Source: Suicoccus acidiformans (GTDB taxonomy: Bacteria; Bacillota; Bacilli; Lactobacillales; Aerococcaceae). Taken from it: a stretch of 64,000 bases of DNA. The notes beneath the pieces were generated by a model that saw nothing but the letters and a program-made list of their open reading frames with translations, did not search any database and was not told the origin of the DNA. The stretch spans positions 2,356,001-2,420,000 of the forward strand of contig NZ_CP023434.1 in assembly GCF_003546865.1 (NCBI RefSeq), read 5' to 3'. Shown piece after piece: positions 48,870 to 59,166 of the stretch (position 1 is the first letter of the stretch; every line of letters starts with the position of its first letter). The position numbers and the translations under genes are program-made.

Positions 48870-48941
48870 TCGGGTATTTCCTCCTTACTTAATATTCTGA
48901 ACCCTATAAGGATACCATATTTATCGCAGGGAATACTATAA

Positions 48942-49490
48942 TTAAGCATTCTCATACAGTTCTGGTTTTAATACCCCGATGTACGGTAAATTACGATATT
49001 TCTGATCGAAATCGAGCCCGTAACCTACAACAAATTCATCCGGTACTTCCAAGCCTACGTAATCTGGGACTAAATCTTTAATCACTCGACGCTCAGGCTT
49101 ATCCAATAAGGCACATACCTTAACAGAGTTCGCTTTACGATATTTCAATAAATCAACTAAATAGCGTAAGGTCCGGCCTGTATCAATAATGTCTTCCACG
49201 ACTAAGATATTACGTCCTTCAACTTTCGTATCTAGGTCTTTAATAATCTTCACTTCGCCTGACGATTCAGTCCCTGCCCCATAACTACTCACATCCATAA
49301 AATCAATTTCAACATATAAATCAATTTCGCGAATGATATCCGTTAGGAAAATCGCAGCGCCCCTTAAAACACCAACGACAAGAAGTTCTTTTCCTTGGTA
49401 ATCTTGCGTAATTTGCTGACCAAGCTTTCGAACAGCTTCAGCTATTTCTTCTCGCGTAACCAGAACCTCTTGAATATCTTGTTCTAACAT
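48942..49490 (-). CDS. hpt: Hypoxanthine phosphoribosyltransferase
   Basis: Purine salvage enzyme, 182 residues. PRPP-binding motif [12 protein letters not shown], flexible-loop region [15 protein letters not shown], and the C-terminal [18 protein letters not shown]. The start at 49490 has aaggag 7 bases upstream. Between tilS and ftsH, as usual. Confidence 0.96.
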   Translation of the reverse strand: MLEQDIQEVLVTREEIAEAVRKLGQQITQDYQGKELLVVGVLRGAAIFLTDIIREIDLYVEIDFMDVSSYGAGTESSGEVKIIKDLDTKVEGRNILVVEDIIDTGRTLRYLVDLLKYRKANSVKVCALLDKPERRVIKDLVPDYVGLEVPDEFVVGYGLDFDQKYRNLPYIGVLKPELYENA

Positions 49491-49553
49491 GTCGCTTCTC
49501 CTTTTATTTATGTTTATCAAATACCATAATACACATCATACCACAATTCTAAG

Positions 49554-50972
49554 CTAAATTCTTCCTTTTTGGTAGAGAAAATAATGGGTCGGGGCTTCTT
49601 TTGTGGTCGCTTTATAAGCGGACCCTTGCCGATATGCCAGCAAAGCGATTATTTCCTCTACCTCATCACAAGCCACTAACACCTTAGCCTGCTGGCGCTC
49701 GCTTTGTGGAACCTTCTCATCAATGAAAATCCGACTGACTTTCTTCGTGAAATATTCCCCCGTCTTATTTACCAAGCGCAAGCGATCCCCCGCTTGCCAC
49801 GGCCTGACGCACAGCTTGCTTACTCCTGCTGGCAATGTGAGCGGATAAACAATCGTCTCTTGTGAGTCATAATCTGGAAGTTGCCCCGCTTCAAATAAGG
49901 CGAAGCGCTCCTGCCCATCACCAGCATGCCAGGTATTCGAAGCGGATATTACTAAGCTTTGCCAGGTATCCACTTGATGTTGCTCAGGCTCAATATAAAT
50001 CGCCTCGTATGCCCGCCTTGCACACCAGCCATTGCCAAGGGGAATCCATTGATTTGGCTGCGTATCTTGATTGATTAATTTGTACAGACGCCCAATCGCT
50101 TCCTGGCTATAATCCGGCATCACTTCTACGAGGACTTCTTCAAACAAAACCTCAATATACAATATTTGCGCTGCTTCAGATAGACGCAACCAAAGATTGC
50201 GAGGCATCTGCCAACCGCTGTCCGTATGATGAATAAAGGGCGCAAGATGCTCTTGGAAATATGCTAAATGCACCGCATAGCTCTTTTGCCATTGGTCTAA
50301 AGCTTGTTTCACCTGTCCCGTTATATCAGGAAAGACCTCTTCTAAAGCTGGCAAGACTGTTTGACGCAGCCGATTCCGCGTATACACATCGCTCTGGTTC
50401 GATTCATCCTCAAAGAAGGGCACACTTCTCACCTGTGCATAGTTATAAAGACTAGCCTTATCAAGGCGGTGCAAGGGACGCAGAATATCAACATCCAGCG
50501 TCTCACCGGTCTTGTTAACTAGTTTCTGACGACTATGCGCTTGCATCCCGGCTAAGCCCTTCAAGGAAGAGCCCCGTCCGATTCTTAGCAGGAAAGTTTC
50601 CACAAAGTCATCGAGATGGTGGCCTGTGATTAAATTCCTTGCTTGATAGGTAGTGAGTATATCCGCAAAGAAAGTGTAACGTGCTTTGCGAGCGGCCGCT
50701 TCCGAGCGTTGCTGCTCTCCTGATTCCCAAATGCCCAGTTCGAAAGGCAAGCCATAACGGTGCGCATAAGCTTCCACCCCACTAGCTTCCGCTGCACTTT
50801 CAGCCCGCCAACCATGATTGAAATGGGCTACCACTAATTCGCTAGCGGGATATATCTGGCGGAGTGCATCCAATAAGACCATAGAGTCGACCCCACCTGA
50901 CACAGCCACGACCATTGGGCCCTGTTGCTTAAAAGTTATCAACTGTTGCTTAATTTCTTCAATTACATTCAT
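49554..50972 (-). CDS. tilS: tRNA(Ile)-lysidine synthetase
   Basis: Converts C34 of tRNA-Ile(CAU) to lysidine. 472 residues; PP-loop VAVSGGVDSMVLL at the N-terminus, GHHLDDFVETFLLRI, and the TilS C-terminal domain (WQAGDRLRLVNKTGEYFTKKVSRIFIDEKVP region). Own promoter just upstream. Confidence 0.96.
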   Translation of the reverse strand: MNVIEEIKQQLITFKQQGPMVVAVSGGVDSMVLLDALRQIYPASELVVAHFNHGWRAESAAEASGVEAYAHRYGLPFELGIWESGEQQRSEAAARKARYTFFADILTTYQARNLITGHHLDDFVETFLLRIGRGSSLKGLAGMQAHSRQKLVNKTGETLDVDILRPLHRLDKASLYNYAQVRSVPFFEDESNQSDVYTRNRLRQTVLPALEEVFPDITGQVKQALDQWQKSYAVHLAYFQEHLAPFIHHTDSGWQMPRNLWLRLSEAAQILYIEVLFEEVLVEVMPDYSQEAIGRLYKLINQDTQPNQWIPLGNGWCARRAYEAIYIEPEQHQVDTWQSLVISASNTWHAGDGQERFALFEAGQLPDYDSQETIVYPLTLPAGVSKLCVRPWQAGDRLRLVNKTGEYFTKKVSRIFIDEKVPQSERQQAKVLVACDEVEEIIALLAYRQGSAYKATTKEAPTHYFLYQKGRI

Positions 50973-50992
50973 GTTATCACCTTCGTAGGTGT

Positions 50993-51021
50993 ATCATACG
51001 AATCTTCTCATTAAAAAACAA
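50993..51021 (-). promoter_or_regulatory. Promoter of the tilS-hpt-ftsH operon
   Basis: Minus strand TTGTTT (51016-51021), 17-base spacer, TATGAT (50993-50998). It begins in the T-run of the hairpin at 51025-51056, leaving a leader of about 15-20 bases. Confidence 0.6.
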
Positions 51022-51056
51022 GAAAAAGATAGCTGCCTTTGGGCCGAGCTATCTTT
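51022..51056 (-). terminator. Terminator just upstream of the tilS promoter
   Basis: Perfect 10-bp stem aaagatagct/agctatcttt (51025-51034 with 51047-51056), followed on the minus strand by a T-rich run. No minus-strand gene now ends here, so it is probably the leftover terminator of a gene displaced when the two-component system entered. Confidence 0.7.
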
Positions 51057-51427
51057 CTGTGTGAATAAAACCTCTACCTAACGTAATAATAGTCTTATTA
51101 TTTACATGTTCTTGCCAGGGATTGCTGAAGATGCAAATAAATATATCCTATTGAAACGTCACGTTATCTTGTTTCATTCGTTTTGAATTACATGAACAGT
51201 TATGGAAATTGATTCAAGAGTGAAGAATACTTATTATAGGGATAAAGTAATCTTATTCGGTGGGTAATGAACGAATTCAAGTGCTTATCCGGTAGAGGTT
51301 AATATCACTATACCTTCCCTGTGTGAATTCATCATGAACTTCCGTTAGTTTTTAAACTTTCTTTAGTAAATTTTGCCAAGAAGATTAAATCTCGCTTATT
51401 TTGTACCCATTGCCCTTTAATTCATTT
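51057..51427. other. Intergenic region without recognised content
   Basis: About 370 bases between the tilS-side hairpin and the regulator promoter. AT-rich, stops in all frames; I see no conserved site, repeat or RNA motif. Confidence 0.6.
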
Positions 51428-51455
51428 TTACTTTTCTTTGTTTCTTGCTATAATT
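51428..51455 (+). promoter_or_regulatory. Promoter of the two-component system
   Basis: TTTACT, 16 bases, TATAAT, with an extended -10 (TGCTATAAT). Confidence 0.7.
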
Positions 51456-51483
51456 CTTAGTAAGAAAGGATTGAGTTAGAACC

Positions 51484-52164
51484 ATGAGTAGTATCTTAGT
51501 TTTAGAAGACGATAAATCCTTAGCGGAAATGTATCAACTAGCTCTCGAGAAGAACTTTCATACGGCTCATTTAGCTACTTCAGTCTCGCAAGCGCTCACG
51601 ATTATGGAGCACCAACATATTGATTTGTTAATTGTAGATGTCATGATGCCAGGACAAGACGGCTATCAATTTACCGAAATGCTCCGCGAAGCTAAGTATG
51701 AACAACCCATCTTAATGATTACCGCCAAAGGACGTTTCGAAGATAAGCAGCGCGGTTTCGAAACGGGTGTGGATGATTATATGGTTAAGCCGATTGATAT
51801 TAAAGAGATGTTACTGCGCGTGGACGCCCTCTTACGCCGGGCAAACATCAATAACAGTAACTACTTGCAAGTTGGCAAGACAGCGCTTGATTTATCAGCC
51901 AATACGGTAACTTTCCAGGGCGAAACTTATGATTTGCCCCAGAAGGAATTTCTCGTATTACATAAATTACTCTCCTATGAGAACAAGATATTCACCCGCC
52001 AGCAGCTGATGGACGAGATTTGGGGCTATGACAGCCAGTCAGATGAGCGAACCGTTGATGTCCATATTAAACGGCTGCGCGATCGTTTCAAAGACAACGA
52101 GGATTTCTCTATTATAACAGTTCGTGGCTTGGGCTATAAGGCGGTTATCCATGAAACCATTTAG
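51484..52164 (+). CDS. OmpR-family response regulator
   Basis: 226 residues. Receiver domain with the acidic pocket (VLEDD), phospho-acceptor Asp52 in LLIVDVMMPG, Thr in MITAKG and Lys in YMVKPID. The C-terminal winged-helix DNA-binding domain ends FSIITVRGLGYKAV. Paired with the kinase that overlaps its 3' end. Target genes unknown; no candidate target lies beside it. Confidence 0.93.
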   Translation: MSSILVLEDDKSLAEMYQLALEKNFHTAHLATSVSQALTIMEHQHIDLLIVDVMMPGQDGYQFTEMLREAKYEQPILMITAKGRFEDKQRGFETGVDDYMVKPIDIKEMLLRVDALLRRANINNSNYLQVGKTALDLSANTVTFQGETYDLPQKEFLVLHKLLSYENKIFTRQQLMDEIWGYDSQSDERTVDVHIKRLRDRFKDNEDFSIITVRGLGYKAVIHETI

Positions 52165-53206
52165 ACCTGGCCATCAGAATCTTTGGGTGTATTTCACCTT
52201 TCTCACGCTTTTCTTTTATGCATTGATTAGCTTTATCGCCTTAATTGTTACACTCCTGCTCATTCGCATCGATATCTTACCTACCCGGGTAGACATTTCA
52301 GTTCGGGTGCTCGTTTCAATCTTTATTGCGACTAATTTAATCTCGGTTTTAATCTCTTCAATTGTCAGCCGGTCTATCTTACAGCCCATTCGGCAATTAA
52401 AGCAGGCGATGAATCAAGTGGCTGAGAATGACTTCTCCGTACAATTGGACGAATATCAACAGCGTCCCGGAGATATTCATGAATTGTACCGTGCCTTTAA
52501 TATTATGGTGCAGGAATTACGCCGGAACGAGATGCTACAGAATGATTTCATCTCCACCATCTCCCACGAGTTCAAAACGCCTCTCACGGTCATTCGCGGC
52601 AATGCCCAACTGCTTAAGGATACTGATCTTGCAGAAGACGAACGCCAGACCGCCTTGCACAATATCATTGAAGCGTCGGATAGACTGTCTAAACTAAGCG
52701 GGAACATTCTTCTTTTGAACAAATTGGAGCATCAATCCGTGGCTATTAAACGCGACGCATTCCGTTTAGACGAGCAAATCCGCAACACGCTCGTTCTGCT
52801 GCAACAGCAATGGGATGAGAAGGATTTGGAGCTTAGCTTAGACTTACCTAAGACAATCTTCCAAGGCAATGAAGACTTGCTCGATCAATTGTGGATGAAC
52901 CTATTAGAGAATGCCATTAAATATAATCGGCCAGGCGGAATGATTGAAGTGCGCCTCACATCGAGCGAGGCTTCCGTGCATGTCCTTATCCGAGATACTG
53001 GCTATGGCTTTGATACGCAGAATATCCAGCGAATTTTCGATAAATTCTACCAAGAAGATACGAGTCGGGCTGATTCAGGCAACGGTCTCGGCCTTTCGAT
53101 CGCCAAGCAAATTATCGATTTACATGGAGGTCACATTGAAGCAAGCAGCTCCAAGAACGTCGGCTCGACCTTCTTAATTACCCTACCAATCCCAGAGCAT
53201 CATTAA
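52151..53206 (+). CDS. Sensor histidine kinase
   Basis: 351 residues: two membrane spans (about 15-40 and 55-78) with a very short external loop, a HAMP domain (RSILQPIRQLKQAMNQV), then HisKA with the phospho-His in STISHEFKTPLT and an ATPase domain (NLLENAIKYN, DTGYGFD, GNGLGLSIAK). The tiny sensor loop suggests sensing within or near the membrane. The ATG 52151 lies inside the regulator gene end (14-base overlap). Confidence 0.92.
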   Translation: MKPFRPGHQNLWVYFTFLTLFFYALISFIALIVTLLLIRIDILPTRVDISVRVLVSIFIATNLISVLISSIVSRSILQPIRQLKQAMNQVAENDFSVQLDEYQQRPGDIHELYRAFNIMVQELRRNEMLQNDFISTISHEFKTPLTVIRGNAQLLKDTDLAEDERQTALHNIIEASDRLSKLSGNILLLNKLEHQSVAIKRDAFRLDEQIRNTLVLLQQQWDEKDLELSLDLPKTIFQGNEDLLDQLWMNLLENAIKYNRPGGMIEVRLTSSEASVHVLIRDTGYGFDTQNIQRIFDKFYQEDTSRADSGNGLGLSIAKQIIDLHGGHIEASSSKNVGSTFLITLPIPEHH

Positions 53207-53239
53207 AAAAGCACGTGCAACATATTTGCACGTGCTTTT
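53207..53239. terminator. Bidirectional terminator between the kinase and yabR
   Basis: Perfect 14-bp stem aaaagcacgtgcaa/ttgcacgtgctttt, 5-base loop, shared by convergent genes. Confidence 0.92.
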
Positions 53240-53242
53240 GCT

Positions 53243-53713
53243 TTAGCCGCGACGGCCACCCCGGCCACCGCGCTTGCTTTCGGTATTACGTCTAAGCGAT
53301 GATAAGCGATCTTCGCTATCTTTCAAGAATTGACTCATCATCGTATCGAAGTCATCAGTATTCTGATTGCGTCGATTCTCTCGAGGAGTAGTGCGTACTG
53401 GGCGATGTTGTTCTGGACGATTTGCTCGTTCAGTTTTCTTTGGGCGCGCTTGCGGCTCTGCTTGAACATTCGCTTCTGTTGGGTTCGCTTGGCGAATGGA
53501 TAGGTTAATTTTACCATCTGGTGTAATCTTTAGCACCTTTACATCCACTTCATCCCCTACAGATAAATAATCCGCAATATCTTTGACATACCCTTCGGAT
53601 ATTTCACTAATATGCACTAACCCAGATTGGTTCTCTGGTAAGTTAACAAATGCTCCGAAATTTGTAATCCCTGTTACTTTCCCCGATACAATTTGACCTG
53701 CTTCAACTGTCAT
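53243..53713 (-). CDS. yabR: S1 RNA-binding domain protein (YabR-like)
   Basis: 156 residues: one S1 domain (GQIVSGKVTGITNFGAFVNLPENQSGLVHISEI) followed by a charged, Pro/Arg/Asn-rich tail ending in Arg-Gly repeats (RGGRGGRRG). Such a basic tail fits RNA binding. The start at 53713 has aaggagg upstream; an ATG overlapping the divIC stop (53755) is an alternative. Its place after divIC is conserved in Firmicutes. Confidence 0.85.
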   Translation of the reverse strand: MTVEAGQIVSGKVTGITNFGAFVNLPENQSGLVHISEISEGYVKDIADYLSVGDEVDVKVLKITPDGKINLSIRQANPTEANVQAEPQARPKKTERANRPEQHRPVRTTPRENRRNQNTDDFDTMMSQFLKDSEDRLSSLRRNTESKRGGRGGRRG

Positions 53714-53751
53714 TGACTCCAATTTCCTCCTTGTGTGGTTTCCTTTATATT

Positions 53752-54135
53752 TCATTCATTATGGGTAATATTCTCGCCTATTTCAAATATTATTTCATTC
53801 GGCTTAGAATAGTAATAATCCCGACGTGCAATTTCCGCAAGATAGTCTGGACTTTGAACCCGTTGATACTCTTCTTGCGTCTTGCGATTCTTCTCTACAG
53901 CAACTTGATGTGACGCGCGAGCCGCTTCATAGGCCGCCTGATTTTCTTGGCTTGCCTGGAGGGTCTGCAACAATTGCCCACCCGAAAGGCCTATAAGTAG
54001 GATGCCGGCTAAAAGAGCAGTCACCTTCCGCCAATTCAAGGTGCGAGGGATTTTAACAGCTTGTTGGGTCGCTTCTTCATATAGGTGCACAACTTTATTA
54101 TTCTGTTTGGCTTGCGTATTTCTGTTGTTTCCCAT
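53752..54135 (-). CDS. divIC: Septum formation initiator DivIC/FtsB family
   Basis: 127-residue division protein: short cytoplasmic N-terminus, one membrane span (VTALLAGILLIGLSGGQLL), then an external coiled coil (QASQENQAAYEAARASHQVAVEKNRKTQEEYQRV) and the conserved YLAEIARRDYYYSKPNEIIFEI end. Forms a complex with FtsL and DivIB. gagaggtg precedes the ATG at 54135. Confidence 0.92.
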   Translation of the reverse strand: MGNNRNTQAKQNNKVVHLYEEATQQAVKIPRTLNWRKVTALLAGILLIGLSGGQLLQTLQASQENQAAYEAARASHQVAVEKNRKTQEEYQRVQSPDYLAEIARRDYYYSKPNEIIFEIGENITHNE

Positions 54136-54192
54136 CTTATCACCTCTCATAACAAAGAGTATAACAGTTAAATTATTAGAAAGCCATTATTT

Positions 54193-54483
54193 TCACGATA
54201 GAAATTCATCTTTGAATGGCATTTCGCGTTCAATGCGCTCTTCTTTAATCACTGTATACATCTCGTCAGCATCTTGCTTCTTCGTACTTTCTTTTAATTC
54301 CTCTACTCGAACGGTTAAGTAACGATTTCCAAATTCAATCGTCATCTCATCACCCACCGCAACTTTTGTGCTGGATTTGGCGACTTTCCCATTAATTTGA
54401 ATGCGCCCTTGATCAGACACCTCTTTAGCGACTGTCCGCCGCTTGATTAAACGTGACACCTTTAAAAATTTATCTAACCTCAC
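54193..54483 (-). CDS. rqcP: RNA-binding S4 domain protein RqcP
   Basis: 96-residue S4-domain protein ([27 protein letters not shown]) that stabilises P-site tRNA in ribosome-associated quality control with RqcH. Start GTG 54483 with gaggagg 6 bases upstream, inside the mfd end (14-base overlap); the ORF continuing to 54555 is only mfd sequence in another frame. Confidence 0.9.
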   Translation of the reverse strand: MRLDKFLKVSRLIKRRTVAKEVSDQGRIQINGKVAKSSTKVAVGDEMTIEFGNRYLTVRVEELKESTKKQDADEMYTVIKEERIEREMPFKDEFLS

Positions 54484-57400
54484 GATGTTCCTCCTCTTCA
54501 ATGATTTCTTTAGCAGCTTCTTGGAAGCGGATGATTTCGCCCAACCATTGATCACTTGCTAAACCTACAATGCTCAGACTCACCACTAGAACTTCTTGGT
54601 CCAGACGAATTTGCGCTTTGAGCTTCACATCTTGCAAGGCTTCAAAGACTTTCGCTCCTTGGAGGCGCTTCGTTGCTTCTTCATTAAAGGTTATTTCAAT
54701 TTCAGAACGCTTCTGATTCATCTTGGTCATACCAATCTGCTCACCGTTGTAGCGGATAAGTGAAATATCCAATAAGTCTGAGACCGCATCAGGAAATTCG
54801 CCAAAGCGATCAATAAATTGGTCTTGCAGCTGGACATAGGCCTCCTTGGAGTCAATGCGTTGGATTGCTTGATACATCTGAATTTTTTGCCGTTCATCGG
54901 CAATATATTCGCTCGGAATATAAGCATCCACTTGAACATTAATATCAATTTCAGCGGATTTAACGGCTGATTCTTCAGGCGCCTGTCCTTGGCGTTTACG
55001 GATAGCTTCGTGTAACATTTGTGTATATAAATCATAGCCCACTGAGTCAATAAAGCCGGATTGTTGCTGGCCTAGCAGGTTACCTGCACCACGGATGGAT
55101 AAGTCCCGCATGGCAATCTTAAAGCCGGAACCCAGTTCCGTATATTCACGAATAGCATTCAAACGCTTCTCACTCAGTTCACTCAGTTGCTTCATTGGGT
55201 CATACATTAAATAAGCATAGGCAACCCGATTGGTTCGCCCAACCCGTCCCCTTAATTGATATAAGGTGGATAAGCCCATCCGCTCAGCATGATCGATAAA
55301 GAGGGTATTAGCATTCGGGATGTCCACACCAGTTTCGATAATGGTTGTCGTCACCAGAATATCATACTCTCCTTCAATAAAGTCCATTAAGACATTCTCC
55401 AGCTCTCGCTCATTCATGCGTCCGTGCGCAAAGGCTACCCGCGCTTCCGGCACTAAGTCACTAATTTCCTGGGCTTTCTGCTCTATCGTCTCCACTCGAT
55501 TATATAAGTAAAAGACTTGCCCACCTCGAGCCAGCTCGCGTTCAATTGCTGATTTTATGGCCGGTTCATTCCGTTCCATCACATAAGTTTGAACCGGGAA
55601 GCGGTTATTCGGCGGTGTTTCAATAACCGATAAGTCGCGCACGCCAATCATCGACATATGTAGCGTTCTAGGAATCGGGGTCGCCGTAAGGGTGAGCACA
55701 TCCACTTGAGACTTAAGTTGCTTGAGCCGTTCCTTATGCTTCACGCCGAAACGTTGCTCCTCATCCACAATCAACAAGCCCAAGTCATGGAACTTCACGT
55801 CTTTCGATAAAAGGCGATGCGTCCCGACAATAATGGAAAGACCACCGTTTGCTAATTTGCGTAAATTCTCCTTCTGTTCCGCTTGGGTGACGAACCGACT
55901 AAGCATACCAATTTCAAAAGGCCAGTTTTGGAAGCGTTCCACGAGACCATTGTAGTGTTGCTGAGCAAGGATGGTCGTTGGCACAAGAAAGGCAACTTGC
56001 TTGCCGTCCATGACAGCTTTGAAAATAGCCCGCATGGCCACTTCCGTTTTCCCGTAGCCTACATCGCCGACAAGTAGGCGGTCCATCGGCCGCTCCTTCT
56101 CCATATCTGCCTTGATTTCCGCAGCACTACGCAGTTGATCTTCCGTTTCCACATAAGGGAAGGCTTCTTCAAATTCAGCTTGTTCCGGGGTGTCTGGACT
56201 GAAGGCAAAGCCTTTATCTTGCTCCCGTTTAGCATAAAGCTCAATAAGTTGATCGGCAATGTCCTCCACCGTTGATTGAACTTTCTGCTTCGCTTTAGCC
56301 CATTCGGTCCCCCCTAATTTATTCAGCTTAGGCGTCTTCTCTTCAGAGGCGACATATTTCTGTAAAAGCTGGATTTGATCAACCGGAATATAAATCCGGG
56401 AACTATCTGCGTATTCCACCGCTATCATATCTCGGTGGGTGCCCTTCATCTCAATTGTCTCCACACCTAAATACACACCAATTCCATGGCTAGTATGGAC
56501 AACATAGTCTCCCACATTTAATTCATTGTAGCTTTTAATCCGTTCAGCGTTCGATAAATGCTGATGATGTACCCGCTTCGCCTTGCGTTGGTTGAACAAT
56601 TCTTGCTCAGTAATTACAACCCATTTATCTTGGGTTAACTCGAAACCTTTCGAAAGAGGTTGCGTGCCTATGGTCACCTGGCCCGGTTGATAACTTAGCG
56701 TATCAGCCACTTCCCTAGCTTGAATTTCATACTCTTCCAAGAGTTTACGCGTACGACGAGCCGATTCAGCGTCAGACGTTGCAATATGCACTGCATTGGA
56801 CTGACTTAGCCATTGGTCAATTTCAGTTTTAATCAGCGGAAGCTGATTATAGAATTGATTCATCGAGCGATAAGGATAGTGATGAATCCCTGCCAGTTCC
56901 ATTTGCCCTAACCCGCGCTGTAATACCGCAAAATAGACTGTCGCCTGTTGGGCTTGACGAATTAAGGAATGGACAGATAACTTCATACCGTCGCCCTGCT
57001 TCGGCAGCAATAGCCCTCTAGCTGTCTCTTGCTCCAGCCAATATTGATTCTCTTCAATGATTTGTTGTTCTTGCTGTTGAATTTTATGAAATTCCTGCAC
57101 CATAAGCCAGGCGTCAGCTTGCATATAGGTTAATATCGACGTACCTTCCGGATCGATATAACTCAAATATGCTGATGCATAGGTCAAGCCTTCTCCTGCG
57201 GAAAGCTGCGCAAGTTGGTAGTCCATACCCGTCCGGAAACTCTCCCGCGTCGCATCATCTTGCACCTTCTTGGCTGCGTCAGCCGCTTCTTTGCGCAAGG
57301 TTTCCAGTAAAGCTTGTTGCTGCTGAATCGGGAAGACTACATCAGAAACAGGTGTCAGAGCAACTTGCTCAATATTCTCAGTAGATTCCTGTGTTTCTGG

Positions 57401-58015
57401 ATTATAAAAGCGAATCGAATCCAATTCCACATCAAAGAAATCTAGTCGGACGGGTTGCGCTAGATCGAGTGAATAAAAGTCAACAATACCTCCGCGGATT
57501 GCAAATTGCCCCGGAGCATCGACCATCCCTTCATTTGTATAACCTAACTGTACAAAGCGCTCTCTTAAATTATCAATTTCATAAGACTCACCAACTTGCA
57601 AGAGAAGACTTTGTTCTTGCCACAAGTGTAGCGGAGTAAGCCTTTTGCGCAAACCAGCTACCGACGTGACAACCACCAGCGCTTCCCCCGCTTGCAACTT
57701 ATTCAATATTTGCACCCGCTGGGCACGGCTTTCAAAAGACGAAATGGAATACTCAATGGCTAAGGTCTCTTCTTCCGGAAATTCATAGACAATATCTTCC
57801 CCTAGCAATTGGGTCAAATCATCCAATAGAATATTTCGCTTCTGCGGATTGGCTTCCACCACAAGCATCTGCTTCGGCTCATTCGTATATAGTCCCGCAA
57901 TAAAAATGGCCCGTGCCGTCTCGTCAATCCCTGTCACGAGATGAGGCAGACGATGGCTCGCACTAATTTGCTTAAGACTTGCCTCAAAGGGCTTAAACCT
58001 AGTTTCTACTTCCAT
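54470..58015 (-). CDS. mfd: Transcription-repair coupling factor
   Basis: 1181-residue translocase that removes RNA polymerase stalled at lesions and recruits UvrA. UvrB-homology N-terminal part, RNA-polymerase-interaction domain ([15 protein letters not shown]), motor with Walker A GDVGYGKT and DEEQRF box, motif [13 protein letters not shown], and the C-terminal UvrA-masking TRCF domain. Start has aaggagg. Follows pth by 13 bases. Confidence 0.97.
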   Translation of the reverse strand: MEVETRFKPFEASLKQISASHRLPHLVTGIDETARAIFIAGLYTNEPKQMLVVEANPQKRNILLDDLTQLLGEDIVYEFPEEETLAIEYSISSFESRAQRVQILNKLQAGEALVVVTSVAGLRKRLTPLHLWQEQSLLLQVGESYEIDNLRERFVQLGYTNEGMVDAPGQFAIRGGIVDFYSLDLAQPVRLDFFDVELDSIRFYNPETQESTENIEQVALTPVSDVVFPIQQQQALLETLRKEAADAAKKVQDDATRESFRTGMDYQLAQLSAGEGLTYASAYLSYIDPEGTSILTYMQADAWLMVQEFHKIQQQEQQIIEENQYWLEQETARGLLLPKQGDGMKLSVHSLIRQAQQATVYFAVLQRGLGQMELAGIHHYPYRSMNQFYNQLPLIKTEIDQWLSQSNAVHIATSDAESARRTRKLLEEYEIQAREVADTLSYQPGQVTIGTQPLSKGFELTQDKWVVITEQELFNQRKAKRVHHQHLSNAERIKSYNELNVGDYVVHTSHGIGVYLGVETIEMKGTHRDMIAVEYADSSRIYIPVDQIQLLQKYVASEEKTPKLNKLGGTEWAKAKQKVQSTVEDIADQLIELYAKREQDKGFAFSPDTPEQAEFEEAFPYVETEDQLRSAAEIKADMEKERPMDRLLVGDVGYGKTEVAMRAIFKAVMDGKQVAFLVPTTILAQQHYNGLVERFQNWPFEIGMLSRFVTQAEQKENLRKLANGGLSIIVGTHRLLSKDVKFHDLGLLIVDEEQRFGVKHKERLKQLKSQVDVLTLTATPIPRTLHMSMIGVRDLSVIETPPNNRFPVQTYVMERNEPAIKSAIERELARGGQVFYLYNRVETIEQKAQEISDLVPEARVAFAHGRMNERELENVLMDFIEGEYDILVTTTIIETGVDIPNANTLFIDHAERMGLSTLYQLRGRVGRTNRVAYAYLMYDPMKQLSELSEKRLNAIREYTELGSGFKIAMRDLSIRGAGNLLGQQQSGFIDSVGYDLYTQMLHEAIRKRQGQAPEESAVKSAEIDINVQVDAYIPSEYIADERQKIQMYQAIQRIDSKEAYVQLQDQFIDRFGEFPDAVSDLLDISLIRYNGEQIGMTKMNQKRSEIEITFNEEATKRLQGAKVFEALQDVKLKAQIRLDQEVLVVSLSIVGLASDQWLGEIIRFQEAAKEIIEEEEHREVR

Positions 58016-58028
58016 TGGACCTCCTTAA

Positions 58029-58595
58029 TTAGTGATACTTATTCATCAAAGAAACCATATCCATCCCACTGGCCCAGTCTTCGATAATAGCGACCGCTTT
58101 TAGCACACTATCATCCATCTTTGGACGGTCATCCTTGGCAAAAGGAGCTAAGACGTGATCAACGACTTTCCAGCCAGGCGCTGGACGACCAATCCCTACT
58201 TTCAATCGATCAAAGACTTGGCTACCTAGCATTTCTATAATGCTCTTCATCCCATTATGGCCACCGGCACTCCCTTTCTGCCTGAGGCGAAGTTGGCCGA
58301 CGGCCAAATCCATATCGTCATAAATGACCAATAAATCCTCCATACCTACACCGAAATAGGACATCAAAGGCAAGACGGCCTCGCCTGAAAGATTCATATA
58401 CGTAAAAGGCTTCAAAATAATAATCCGGTCACCGCCATGGCGCCAGATTGTATAGTCCCCTCTAAATTTCTGGTCAGTCATCGATAGATTCTGTTCTTTT
58501 AATAAGGCGTCGACAACTTCGAAACCAATATTATGCTTTGTGCCATCATATTTATCGCCGGGATTCCCCAGCCCTACAATCATCTTGACTGTCAT
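58029..58595 (-). CDS. pth: Peptidyl-tRNA hydrolase
   Basis: 188 residues; recycles peptidyl-tRNA. MIVGLGNPGDKYDGTKHNIGFEVVD with the catalytic His, DDMDLAVGQLRLRQKGSAGGHNGMKSI and RLKVGIGRP. First gene of the pth-mfd-rqcP-divIC-yabR operon; a TATAAT lies near 58640 on the minus strand but without a clear -35 box. Confidence 0.96.
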   Translation of the reverse strand: MTVKMIVGLGNPGDKYDGTKHNIGFEVVDALLKEQNLSMTDQKFRGDYTIWRHGGDRIIILKPFTYMNLSGEAVLPLMSYFGVGMEDLLVIYDDMDLAVGQLRLRQKGSAGGHNGMKSIIEMLGSQVFDRLKVGIGRPAPGWKVVDHVLAPFAKDDRPKMDDSVLKAVAIIEDWASGMDMVSLMNKYH

Positions 58596-58784
58596 TACCG
58601 AACTCCTTAATCATATTATACTTATTCCGTTTCAAAGCAAATCTTCTCAAGCGATATAAATATTCATCATTCCCCACTTGTAGTAATGAGTACGCTCGCC
58701 AAATGATTCATATAAATGCATATGTACTTTGTCTCATTTATTATAACATATTGTATTGCAATATTTAACTCATGCGTAAAAGAA

Positions 58785-58813
58785 AGTGAGCAAGCTGTCT
58801 ATGCTTGCTCACT
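58785..58813 (-). terminator. Terminator of veg
   Basis: 11-bp stem agtgagcaagc/gcttgctcact with a 7-base loop; minus-strand tail ttcttttac. Confidence 0.8.
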
Positions 58814-58827
58814 TCGAGAATCGCTTA

Positions 58828-59064
58828 TTAATCATTGAAATCTAACTCGATGGTATTCGTCAAGATATCCCGATAACTGTAAGATACTCGGTCGAAATCG
58901 TTCTCCGATTGATCTAAGTCAACAATAAATATTGACCGATACGTCTCCTTTAGAATTCCTCGACGTTCTTTCTTCTTCTTACGTCCCATTTGAACAGTTA
59001 CAGTGATTTCTTCACCAAGTCGATTATCCAAGAATAATTTAATTTCAGCTAATTCTTTTGGCAT
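58828..59064 (-). CDS. veg: Veg protein
   Basis: 78-residue Firmicute protein of the Veg (DUF1021) family; in Bacillus it is very abundant and affects biofilm matrix expression. MPKELAEIKLFLDNRLGEEI..KRKKKE-type basic centre and RVSYSYRDILTNTIELDF end. ATG 59064 has gagg 8 bases upstream (GTG 59073 overlaps). Driven by a perfect promoter. Confidence 0.92.
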   Translation of the reverse strand: MPKELAEIKLFLDNRLGEEITVTVQMGRKKKKERRGILKETYRSIFIVDLDQSENDFDRVSYSYRDILTNTIELDFND

Positions 59065-59082
59065 CCCCTTCACCTCAGAAGC

Positions 59083-59111
59083 ATTATATCATATTCTTTA
59101 CAAATTGTCAA
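59083..59111 (-). promoter_or_regulatory. Consensus promoter of veg
   Basis: Minus strand TTGACA (59106-59111), 17 bases, TATAAT (59083-59088). Matches the known strength of veg promoters. Confidence 0.93.
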
Positions 59112-59166
59112 TCTTATCATATATACCTGTAACAAGCAAGTACTTTACTTGAAAAATATATGAATT

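Noticed and set aside
54484-54555. N-terminal extension of RqcP
   Set aside because: The extra residues are the 3' end of mfd read in another frame; the GTG at 54483 has the ribosome-binding site and begins the conserved S4 domain.
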